From NCBI GenBank assembly GCA_937880835.1, contig CALGRN010000105.1:1-6562 (forward strand): a stretch of 6,562 nt of DNA, given 5' to 3'. Source of the stretch: an uncultured Prevotella sp. (GTDB taxonomy: Bacteria > Bacteroidota > Bacteroidia > Bacteroidales > Bacteroidaceae). The translations under genes were made by a program, and so were the position numbers. The stretch's first letter is position 1. Every line of letters starts with the position of its first letter. The notes under the pieces were generated by a model. That model did not search any database, was not told where the DNA came from, and worked only from the letters and a program-made list of their open reading frames with translations. Positions 1 to 6,069 of the stretch are shown one piece after another.

Positions 1-1232
1 TTATATTGGTTTTTCCCAAGGGCAACATATACTCCATCTATTATCTCTTCAATAACGCCACATCTTTTCATTTCATCAAAATCGTGCCGCCGTAGATTAA
101 CGCTATATTGCCCCAACCTTTTCATTAATGAATACGTTGAACCATCATTCTTCAACTGGTCAACGAACGATAGTGCATTCTGCCAGTTTACTATGACAGG
201 AATAGTATCATCGTTTATAAGACGGAACTCCTTTGAAGCCGTTTCCATCATCAGTTCGTCCATTTTATACAGATAATACTTCATATCCTTTTTATCAAAA
301 CATTGAACGCGAGAGTATAGCTGAAGGAAATAGTCATTCATTGCCTCCGGTGAAAACAAATCTCTATTCGTAGCCATATTAAGCCTGGCATTGTTACATT
401 GTGTGATGTATCCTCTAGGCAATGCATGCTCTGCTGCAAGACTAAAAACATGCGTAGTACAGAGAGGCAACTTACCTTCACGATTGCAACGACCTGCAGC
501 CTGCAGGATAGAATCCAATCCAGCCTCCTGACGATAGACGACTGGAAAATCAATATCTACGCCTGCTTCTATAAGTTGAGTTGATACAACTCTAACGATT
601 TTATTGGCAGGGTTGACTAATGCACTCTGCATTTCCTGTATCTTTTCTGAAACATGCGCAGGACACATCATTCGCGAAAGATGTAAGCATACTCCATCTT
701 TTGGCAGACGGTCGAATAACTCTTTTGCATCACGACGAGTATTTACAATACAAAGCACGCGATCATGCTGCATCAGTGCTTCTGCGATTTCACCATAGGT
801 GCGAGGTGTATTATTGATATGCAGTTCTACGCGACGCAGGCGATCTTGAAGATTCCACTCTTTCGGTATTATCTCTACTATGTGTTTAAGTCCACTGAGT
901 ACGATGTTTGGATTCGTACCTTGATGTTTTCCTTCCAATACGGGTTGACTAGCAGTAGTGAAGAGTACTGACATACCAAATAATCGCTGGTAAGTATCAA
1001 GCGTATCTACTATAGGTTGCAGAAATTCAGTAGGAAGAGTCTGTCCCTCATCCAGTATCAAGACGCTATTACTAATATTGTGCAGTTTGCGACAGTCTGA
1101 CGAATGACTTGACATCATAGACTCAAACAACTGAACATTAGTCGTGACGACAATAGGATAATCCCAATTTTCAGTGGCAAGTTTGAGTTTAAGATTATAA
1201 AGAATACTATGACGAAGATAGAAATAGTAAGA
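1..1232 (-). pseudogene. cas3: CRISPR helicase Cas3, 5'-truncated; 3' end off the window
   Basis: Cas3 is the helicase-nuclease that type I Cascade recruits to unwind and degrade target DNA. The minus frame is open from just after an in-frame TAA (1233-1235) to position 1, about 410 codons, with no stop. Recognisable protein starts near 1214 (RHSILYNLKLKLATENW), followed by PIVVTTNVQ, the Walker B-like box DEGQ (1041-1052), FTTASQP (motif III), VLCIVNTRRDAKELF (motif IV), STQLIEAGVDIDFPVVYRQE (motif V) and QAAGRCNREG (motif VI, about 480-512). The family normally carries an N-terminal HD nuclease and a Walker A site; both are absent. The first in-frame ATGs (1113-1118) lie inside the helicase core, so no sensible start exists. 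The C-terminus probably continues only a few dozen residues beyond the window. The sequence pattern resembles the type I-C/I-B style of Cas3, but the subtype is tentative. The gene diverges from ppiD. It is a beheaded remnant, yet shows no further decay in what remains. Confidence 0.9.
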
Positions 1233-1320
1233 TTAAGGATTGACGATTAAAAAAGCAACAACTTATATATGCAATAATCAAAAATCTTTATTAAAATTAC
1301 GTTATTTACTATTTTCTTTG

Positions 1321-1328
1321 TATTTTTG
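1321..1328 (+). promoter_or_regulatory. Putative Bacteroidota -7 promoter element for ppiD
   Basis: TATTTTTG matches the TAnnTTTG -7 consensus of the Bacteroidota primary sigma factor. It would start transcription near 1335 and leave a leader of about 45 bases that is very A-rich just before the ATG. The expected upstream TTTG element is not clearly present at the usual spacing, so the call rests on the -7 box and its position. Confidence 0.45.
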
Positions 1329-1379
1329 TACGCATTTTGCAGAAGTCAGAAAAAAAATAATTAAAAACATTAAATAGAA

Positions 1380-3521
1380 ATGGCAGCATTAGGAAAAATC
1401 AGAAGCAGAGGCATTATCCTTATTTGTATTATAGGATTCGGTCTTTTTGCATTTATTGCCGAAGAGGCTTTCCGTTCTTGCGATGCAACGAACAACAACC
1501 GAAGACAACAAGTCGGTGAAATCTTAGGAGAAAAAGTCAACGTTCAGGATTTTCAGAAACTCATAGATGAATATACTGAGGCTATGAAAATCCGCTATCA
1601 GCGTGACAATTTCACAGAAGAAGAGTTAAACCAAATCAAGGATCAGGTTTGGAACGAGTATGTATCGAGCAAAATCATAGAGAACGAAGCATCAAAATTA
1701 GGGCTTACTGTTACTGATGAAGAATTGCAGAATGTATTGAAGCAGGGTACAAATCCGTTACTTATGCAAACTCCTTTCTTAAACCAACAGACAGGACGTT
1801 TCGACATTACTATCCTTAACAGATTCCTTGATGAATACAACAAAGTGAAGACAAGCAATCCGCAAATGGCAGAACAAGCAACAAAGACATATAACTATTG
1901 GTTGTTTGTAGAACGCACCTTGCGCCAGACCATACTTGCACAGAAATATCAAAGCCTGTTGGCACACAGCCTTATTTCAAACCCGATAGAAGCTAAAATG
2001 GCTTATAAGGCAGAAAACGAGGAAAGCAACATACAGCTTGCTTCACTTGCTTATTCTTCTGTGAATGATAACAGCGTGAAAATAACCGATACCGATCTGA
2101 AAGCCAAATACGATGAGTTGAAACCTGCTTTCAAACAGCCGATAGAAAGTCGTGATATAAAATACGTCGATTTTCAGGTTCTCGCTTCAAACAATGACCG
2201 TACATCTCTGCAAAAGGCATTTGCCGAATATACAAAGAAAATAAGCGAAGCTGCTGATCCGGCAGAAGTTGTAAGGAAGAGTTCTTCATCAGTAGCTTAT
2301 CTCGGTTTGCCCGTTTCAAAGAACGCTTTCCCACAAGACATTGCATCAAAGTTAGACTCAATGTCAGTAGGACAGACACTCGGACCTATTGAAAACAAGC
2401 AGGACAACACGCTTAACATTATACGTCTGATGTCAAAGCAACAGCTTCCGGACTCAATACAGTATCGTTCTATACAGGTTGCAGCAGCAACTCCGGAGGA
2501 GGCTCACAAGAAAGCAGACTCTATCTATACTGCTTTGAAGAACGGAGGTGATTTTGAAACGATTGCAAAAAGATACGGTCAGACAGGCGAAAAGCAATGG
2601 ATGACAACACGTATGTATGAACAAGCACCAAGCATGGACAAAGATACGAAAAACGTTTTCACGGCTTTAAACACGCTTGCTGCCAACGAAGTGCAGAACA
2701 TTGCAATGACTCAGGGCAACATGATCATTCAAGTTCTTGATCGCAAGGCTATGATAGACAAATATATTGCTGCGGTAATAAAGAAGAATATTGATTTCTC
2801 AAAAGACACATATTCTAACGCATACAACAAATTCAGTCAGTTTGTAAGTGAAAATCAGACTCTTGAAGCAATGGAGAAGAACGCTGCCAAATACGGATTC
2901 AAAGTTCAAGAACGCAATGACATAACGACTACCGAGCACTATGTTGCAGGAATACACAGCACACGTGAAGCCCTTAAATGGATTTTCCAAGCTAAGGAAG
3001 GCGAAGTTTCTCAGCTATATGAATGTGGAGATAACGACCGCTTGATGGTTATAGCAATGACAAAGATTCATCCGGTAGGCTACCGTTCTTTGGATGACAA
3101 GCAAGTTTCAGAGATCGTAAAGCGTGAGGTTCTGCGCGACAAGAAAGCAGAACAGCTGACGGCAAAACTTAAAGGAGTCAACAGTATAGCTGCTGCGAAA
3201 GCCAAAGGGGCTGTGATTTCAGCCGTAAATCAAGTGACATTTGCATCACCGACATTTGTTCAGGCTACCGGTGCGAGCGAACCTGCTCTGAGTGGTGCGG
3301 TATCTGCAACAGCAAAAGGCAAGTTCTCTTCACATGTCGTGAAAGGAAATGCAGGTGTATATGTATTCCAAGTTACGGGCAAATCTAATCGTCCTGTCAA
3401 GTTCAATGCTAAGGAATACGAACAGAAAATGCGTCAGCAAGGATTGCAGTATGTAGGCAACTTCATGCAAGACCTCATACTTAAAGCAGACGTTGTTGAC
3501 AATCGTTATCTGTTCTTCTAA
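1380..3521 (+). CDS. ppiD: PpiD-like periplasmic folding chaperone / peptidylprolyl isomerase
   Basis: A 713-residue membrane-anchored foldase of the SurA/PpiD type, which binds unfolded exported proteins at the outer face of the inner membrane. A short basic N-terminus (KIRSR) precedes one hydrophobic span at about residues 11-27; the rest should be extracytoplasmic. Residues 45-240 are long charged and amphipathic helices like the SurA N-terminal chaperone region, including NEYVSSKIIENEASKLGLTV. Residues 256-350 look like a degenerate parvulin-like domain. Residues 358-455 (from DSIQYRSIQVAAATPEEAHKKA) follow the parvulin (PpiC) fold pattern, with GGDFETIAKRYGQ. The length fits Bacteroidota PpiD. 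The ATG follows an A-rich stretch with no Shine-Dalgarno sequence, usual for the phylum, and the next upstream sequence is non-coding. It appears monocistronic: its own promoter upstream and a strong hairpin downstream. PPIase activity cannot be judged by eye; the PpiD assignment itself is firm. Confidence 0.9.
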   Translation: MAALGKIRSRGIILICIIGFGLFAFIAEEAFRSCDATNNNRRQQVGEILGEKVNVQDFQKLIDEYTEAMKIRYQRDNFTEEELNQIKDQVWNEYVSSKIIENEASKLGLTVTDEELQNVLKQGTNPLLMQTPFLNQQTGRFDITILNRFLDEYNKVKTSNPQMAEQATKTYNYWLFVERTLRQTILAQKYQSLLAHSLISNPIEAKMAYKAENEESNIQLASLAYSSVNDNSVKITDTDLKAKYDELKPAFKQPIESRDIKYVDFQVLASNNDRTSLQKAFAEYTKKISEAADPAEVVRKSSSSVAYLGLPVSKNAFPQDIASKLDSMSVGQTLGPIENKQDNTLNIIRLMSKQQLPDSIQYRSIQVAAATPEEAHKKADSIYTALKNGGDFETIAKRYGQTGEKQWMTTRMYEQAPSMDKDTKNVFTALNTLAANEVQNIAMTQGNMIIQVLDRKAMIDKYIAAVIKKNIDFSKDTYSNAYNKFSQFVSENQTLEAMEKNAAKYGFKVQERNDITTTEHYVAGIHSTREALKWIFQAKEGEVSQLYECGDNDRLMVIAMTKIHPVGYRSLDDKQVSEIVKREVLRDKKAEQLTAKLKGVNSIAAAKAKGAVISAVNQVTFASPTFVQATGASEPALSGAVSATAKGKFSSHVVKGNAGVYVFQVTGKSNRPVKFNAKEYEQKMRQQGLQYVGNFMQDLILKADVVDNRYLFF

Positions 3522-3543
3522 CAGAACATACTTTAATTATGTG

Positions 3544-3578
3544 AACGGGAGATATGATTATGACATATCTCCCGTTTA
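3544..3578 (+). terminator. Intrinsic terminator of ppiD
   Basis: A perfect 13-bp stem pairs 3544-3556 (AACGGGAGATATG) with 3564-3576 (CATATCTCCCGTT) around a 7-base loop. It begins 22 bases after the ppiD stop codon. Only a short T run follows (GTTTATA), so termination may be hairpin-driven; no convergent gene is present that would need it on the other strand. Confidence 0.8.
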
Positions 3579-3686
3579 TAGTATATGTACATTAAATAAT
3601 CGAGAAACAACTGCTAATGTTGTTGATTTTTATTTTACGAATGCAACGGCATTGTTCTTGTTTTTCAATATCTATTGTTTTACACT

Positions 3687-3746
3687 GCGAAAGTTATGTT
3701 TTCAGACTCTGAAAGTTATCCTTTCGCGATGCAAAAGGATAACTTC
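3687..3746. repeat. Intergenic repeat-like hairpin with about 22-base periodic GAAAGTTAT motifs
   Basis: GAAAGTTAT occurs at 3689-3697 and again at 3711-3719, a 22-base period. The second copy forms a perfect 12-bp stem, 3713-3724 (AAGTTATCCTTT) with 3734-3745 (AAAGGATAACTT), around a 9-base loop. The downstream arm begins about one further period along, preceded by TGC as is the first copy. It reminds me of small palindromic intergenic repeats in Prevotella genomes, but that is memory and unverified. No T-tract follows, so it is not an obvious terminator. Confidence 0.55.
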
Positions 3747-3957
3747 TAAAATGCCGATTGCAACTGTCTGATATACAACACGATATATCCTGCTATTTTT
3801 CAATTTCAGAAACACCGCGCTTATTCTGCTTTTATTAAAAGCAAGACCTTCGCTGTTTTTATTCATTTTATAACAAATAATAATCCACTACCGTTTGTCA
3901 TTTTTCATAACACATAAACATATTCCATAATTCCGTTATATATCGACAATAGAAAAA

Positions 3958-3981
3958 TTATTCGTGCCATGGCAGGAATAA
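3958..3981. promoter_or_regulatory. 24-bp near-perfect palindrome, candidate operator
   Basis: A core palindrome TGCCATGGCA (3965-3974) is flanked by TTATTC (3958-3963) and its complement GAATAA (3976-3981). The only non-symmetric pair is G3964/G3975. There is no loop, so it is better read as a two-fold-symmetric protein-binding site than as an RNA hairpin. It lies about 67 bases upstream of the lysozyme -7 box, where an activator or a distal repressor could bind. No regulator is encoded in the window. Confidence 0.5.
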
Positions 3982-4035
3982 CTGTTAAAACTACGAAAAC
4001 TTTTTCAATAAGTTATTCAACTTTATTAAGAATAG

Positions 4036-4055
4036 AAAGATAAATATTATCTTTG
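4036..4055 (+). promoter_or_regulatory. Lysozyme promoter with overlapping inverted repeat
   Basis: TATCTTTG at 4048-4055 matches the Bacteroidota TAnnTTTG -7 box. The box is part of a perfect inverted repeat: AAAGATAA (4036-4043), spacer ATA, TTATCTTT (4047-4054). A protein bound to this repeat would cover the promoter, so it is a candidate repressor operator. The start of transcription would fall at about 4060-4062, that is, on or beside the ATG at 4061. An upstream TTTG element is not evident. Confidence 0.45.
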
Positions 4056-4060
4056 CACTT

Positions 4061-4765
4061 ATGAAATCTATTAGAATAATATTGACTTTGATTAGTCTTT
4101 TCACAATAATATTTACGGTAAAAGCACAAGATGAATACGTACAATGCGAGGATACGTGTAAACATGTACACGGAATAGACCTCAGTCACTATCAAGGAAA
4201 CGTATTCTGGGAAGCTGTCGGAGAAAACAGCAAGATGGCTTATGTGTATCTTAAAGCCACAGAAGGAGGAGACAATATTGACGACAAATATGAACAAAAC
4301 ATAGAATTGGCTCACAAATACGGATTGAAAGTAGGCTCTTATCATTTCTTCCGTCCTAAAACGGATCTCAATAAACAGTTGCGCAATTTCATGGCACAAT
4401 GCCGTCCGGGAGACCAAGACCTTATTCCGATGATTGACATAGAGACAAAAAGCGGACTTGGAACAGAGGAGTTCTGCGACTCTCTCTTTAAATTTATTGA
4501 CTTGGTAGAGAAGGCTTATAAACAAAAACCGCTGCTCTATACATTCACCAATTTTTATAACAGTTATCTTTCGGGCAAGATAGACGGCTATCCATTGATG
4601 ATAGCGCAATATACAAGAAGAGAACCTGTCTTGAATGACGGCAGAGATATCACCATGTGGCAATACACAGCAAAAGGCAGTATCAACGGCGTTAACGGAC
4701 ATGTTGATAAAAGTCGTTTCATGGGAAGACACAGTCTAAGAGAAATAAGATACAGACACAGATAG
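4061..4765 (+). CDS. Secreted GH25 family lysozyme (N-acetylmuramidase)
   Basis: A 234-residue glycoside hydrolase of family 25, which cleaves the MurNAc-GlcNAc bond of peptidoglycan. Residues 1-22 form a signal peptide with a hydrophobic core and a likely cut after VKA. There is no lipobox, so the protein should be released into the periplasm or outside. The family landmarks are in order: GIDLSHYQG with Asp40, KATEGG (65-70), YHFFRP (94-99), the catalytic MIDIE with Asp126 and Glu128, the IAQY strand (181-184), MWQYT (199-203) and VDKSRF near 215-220 carrying the usual late Asp216. All expected acidic residues are present and the length is that of a bare catalytic domain, so it should be active. 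Four cysteines remain after cleavage (29, 33, 114, 139) and could form disulfides. The zinc-ribbon gene begins 14 bases later, suggesting co-transcription. Whether it serves self-remodelling or attack on other cells is unknown. Confidence 0.93.
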   Translation: MKSIRIILTLISLFTIIFTVKAQDEYVQCEDTCKHVHGIDLSHYQGNVFWEAVGENSKMAYVYLKATEGGDNIDDKYEQNIELAHKYGLKVGSYHFFRPKTDLNKQLRNFMAQCRPGDQDLIPMIDIETKSGLGTEEFCDSLFKFIDLVEKAYKQKPLLYTFTNFYNSYLSGKIDGYPLMIAQYTRREPVLNDGRDITMWQYTAKGSINGVNGHVDKSRFMGRHSLREIRYRHR

Positions 4766-4779
4766 ATAAAAAGAATAAA

Positions 4780-5370
4780 ATGGCAATAATAAGATGTCCG
4801 GAGTGTGGTCACCAAGTAAGTGACAAAGCACCGATATGCCCCGTTTGCGGGGTTGAAATAGCAGATAAGATTACCCAATGCGTTCATTGCGGCAATATAT
4901 ATTTTAAGGAAGAAGGCGCATGCCCTCATTGTCATGGCAACGGAAACAATACGGATGCCGCAAATGCAGCAGTTGAAAACAACGGCAATAACGACAACAA
5001 TTCATCACAACAGAAAGCGACACAAGCTGCCGAACCGCAGAATGCAGCATACAGACAAAATACTGCTACTGCCTATGTGCCGCCCGTTACGCCTGCAAGC
5101 AATACCGGATCGGAACGCACCGACAACAATTCACCGAAGAAGAATAATAGGAAGATAATCATAATTTCCATTATAGCATTGGCAATAATAGGTGCTGTAA
5201 GCCTTTATTTCTACAAAGATTTACAGACAAGTCAAGAAATGCAAGACTACGAGTTTGCAATGCAGAGCAGCGATCCGCTTGTGTTGCAGAACTATTTAGA
5301 CCGATACAAAGATGCCCCCGAAGCACATCGACTCGATACAGGCACACTTGGACAGGCTGAAAATGGTTGA
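4780..5370 (+). CDS. Zinc-ribbon, single-span membrane protein, N-terminal part of a frameshifted gene
   Basis: This frame encodes the front of a larger protein. Two zinc ribbons come first: Cys6/Cys9 with Cys20/Cys23, then Cys34/Cys37 with Cys48/Cys51, each CxxC paired with CxxC. A low-complexity linker rich in Asn, Gln, Ala and Thr follows (about 54-123), then a membrane span at 126-145 (IIIISIIALAIIGAVSLYFY). By the positive-inside rule, the ribbons and the KKNNRK stretch should be cytoplasmic and the remainder extracytoplasmic. After the span, NYLDRYKDAPEAH (about 172-184) begins a helical repeat that continues in the other frame from about 5330. The last residues here, roughly 186-196, are a frameshift tail. 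ATG 4780 is chosen because CPECG follows at once and it lies 14 bases after the lysozyme stop. Function unknown; the architecture is common in Bacteroidota. Confidence 0.8.
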   Translation: MAIIRCPECGHQVSDKAPICPVCGVEIADKITQCVHCGNIYFKEEGACPHCHGNGNNTDAANAAVENNGNNDNNSSQQKATQAAEPQNAAYRQNTATAYVPPVTPASNTGSERTDNNSPKKNNRKIIIISIIALAIIGAVSLYFYKDLQTSQEMQDYEFAMQSSDPLVLQNYLDRYKDAPEAHRLDTGTLGQAENG

Positions 5371-6004
5371 CGCAGAATGGACAAACACACTTGTGAATAA
5401 TTCAAAGAATGCTTTCGAGGAGTATCTGGATAAACATCCGGACACCCCGTATAAGTCTTTAATAATACATAAAATAGACTCCATAGACTGGGAACAAACA
5501 AAAACAAAGAACACTATCGAGGCTTTTCAGGATTATCTTGCAGAGCATCCGAACGGCGAACACGTTGATGAAGCAGACACAAACATAAAGGAATTGAAAA
5601 CAAAAACGGTTCTGCCGGAAGAAAAGGAAATGGTTCAGAACGTTTTCAGACAATTCTTTCAAAGCATAAATTCAAGAAACGAGAACGGACTCGTAGTCAC
5701 TTTGAGCGAGATTATAACATCATTCATCGGCAAAGAGAATGCATCGCGGAGCGACGCCGTTGAGTTTATGAACAAGCTTTATAAAGAAGATATAGCGTCA
5801 ATGAACTGGCGTATAAACGGATTTAGCATCACAAAGAAAGAAGTCGGCGATGAAGAATACGAGTATTCGGTTACGTTCATGGCATTGCAAGATATTGTAT
5901 ATTCAGGCGATAAAGGCACTAAGCAGAATAAATACAAGATAAGCGGCAAGATATCTCCTGACGGAAGGATATCATCTTTAAATATGATAAAGATAATAGA
6001 ATGA
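5312..6004 (+). CDS. C-terminal part of the frameshifted zinc-ribbon protein (helical repeats plus NTF2-like domain)
   Basis: The continuation of the preceding gene in the next frame, overlapping it by 59 bases. An ATG at 5312 opens the frame, but homologous sequence starts near 5330 (DSIQAHLDRLK), so the ATG is probably incidental. Helical repeats follow: EEYLDKHPDTPYKSLIIHKI and QDYLAEHPNGEHVDEADTNI match NYLDRYKDAPEAH of the first half, giving three tandem copies of a YLxxxxx(H/P) unit of about 35-45 residues, resembling TPR-like hairpins. From about residue 103 on (MVQNVFRQFFQSIN to ISSLNMIKIIE), an amphipathic helix followed by beta-rich sequence resembles an NTF2/SnoaL-like cone; this is inferred from pattern only. 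Joined to the front half, the intact protein would have about 407 residues. The frame is otherwise clean, so the lesion is recent or a sequencing error. It ends just before a hairpin terminator. Confidence 0.75.
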   Translation: MPPKHIDSIQAHLDRLKMVDAEWTNTLVNNSKNAFEEYLDKHPDTPYKSLIIHKIDSIDWEQTKTKNTIEAFQDYLAEHPNGEHVDEADTNIKELKTKTVLPEEKEMVQNVFRQFFQSINSRNENGLVVTLSEIITSFIGKENASRSDAVEFMNKLYKEDIASMNWRINGFSITKKEVGDEEYEYSVTFMALQDIVYSGDKGTKQNKYKISGKISPDGRISSLNMIKIIE

Positions 6005-6015
6005 TATTATATTGC

Positions 6016-6069
6016 ATCAAGGTGTGAACTGACATAAAGCAAAATCGGCTCACACCTTGATTTGTTTTT
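6016..6069 (+). terminator. Intrinsic terminator (or attenuator) touching the next start codon
   Basis: A perfect 12-bp stem pairs 6016-6027 (ATCAAGGTGTGA) with 6050-6061 (TCACACCTTGAT) around a 22-base loop. It is followed by a T-tract, TTTGTTTTT (6061-6069), directly before the ATG at 6070. It begins 12 bases after the stop of the zinc-ribbon gene, as expected for a rho-independent terminator of the lysozyme unit. No promoter is evident between it and the next ATG, so it may be partly read through or regulated. Confidence 0.8.

Larger units (their letters stand above)
3579..4035. other. Intergenic region without a credible gene
   Basis: This A/T-rich stretch between the ppiD terminator and the lysozyme promoter has no supported gene, tRNA or CRISPR array. 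It holds a small inverted repeat (GCTTTT 3828-3833 / AAAAGC 3837-3842), a larger repeat hairpin at 3687-3746 and a GC-rich palindrome at 3958-3981, both listed separately. A 92-codon open frame crossing 3493-3771 runs through the terminator and has no protein-like character. Confidence 0.6.

Noticed and set aside
399..971. Several short plus-strand open frames in the first kilobase
   Set aside because: They are antisense to the cas3 frame, which is open throughout and carries the conserved helicase motifs.
1..1118. Treating the cas3 piece as an intact smaller gene starting at the ATG pair at 1113-1118
   Set aside because: That start would discard conserved Cas3 sequence (from RHSILYN on) that is plainly present upstream in the same frame, and the product would still lack the ATP-binding Walker A.
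3687..3746. A degenerate CRISPR array near the cas3 remnant
   Set aside because: Only two short direct motifs exist, the third is inverted, and there are no 28-37-base repeats with unique spacers; it is also separated from cas3 by ppiD.
3493..3771. A 92-codon plus-strand open frame after ppiD
   Set aside because: It begins inside ppiD, runs through the perfect terminator hairpin and the repeat hairpin, and its product has no recognisable or protein-like pattern.
3828..3842. Small hairpin GCTTTT / AAAAGC as a terminator
   Set aside because: A six-base A/T-dominated stem with a three-base loop, no T-tract and no gene ending nearby; this is expected by chance in such DNA.
4013..4732. A 239-codon open frame on the minus strand opposite the lysozyme
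   Set aside because: It mirrors the GH25 gene, has a cysteine- and aromatic-rich composition typical of antisense shadows, and matches no family, whereas the plus strand has every GH25 motif.
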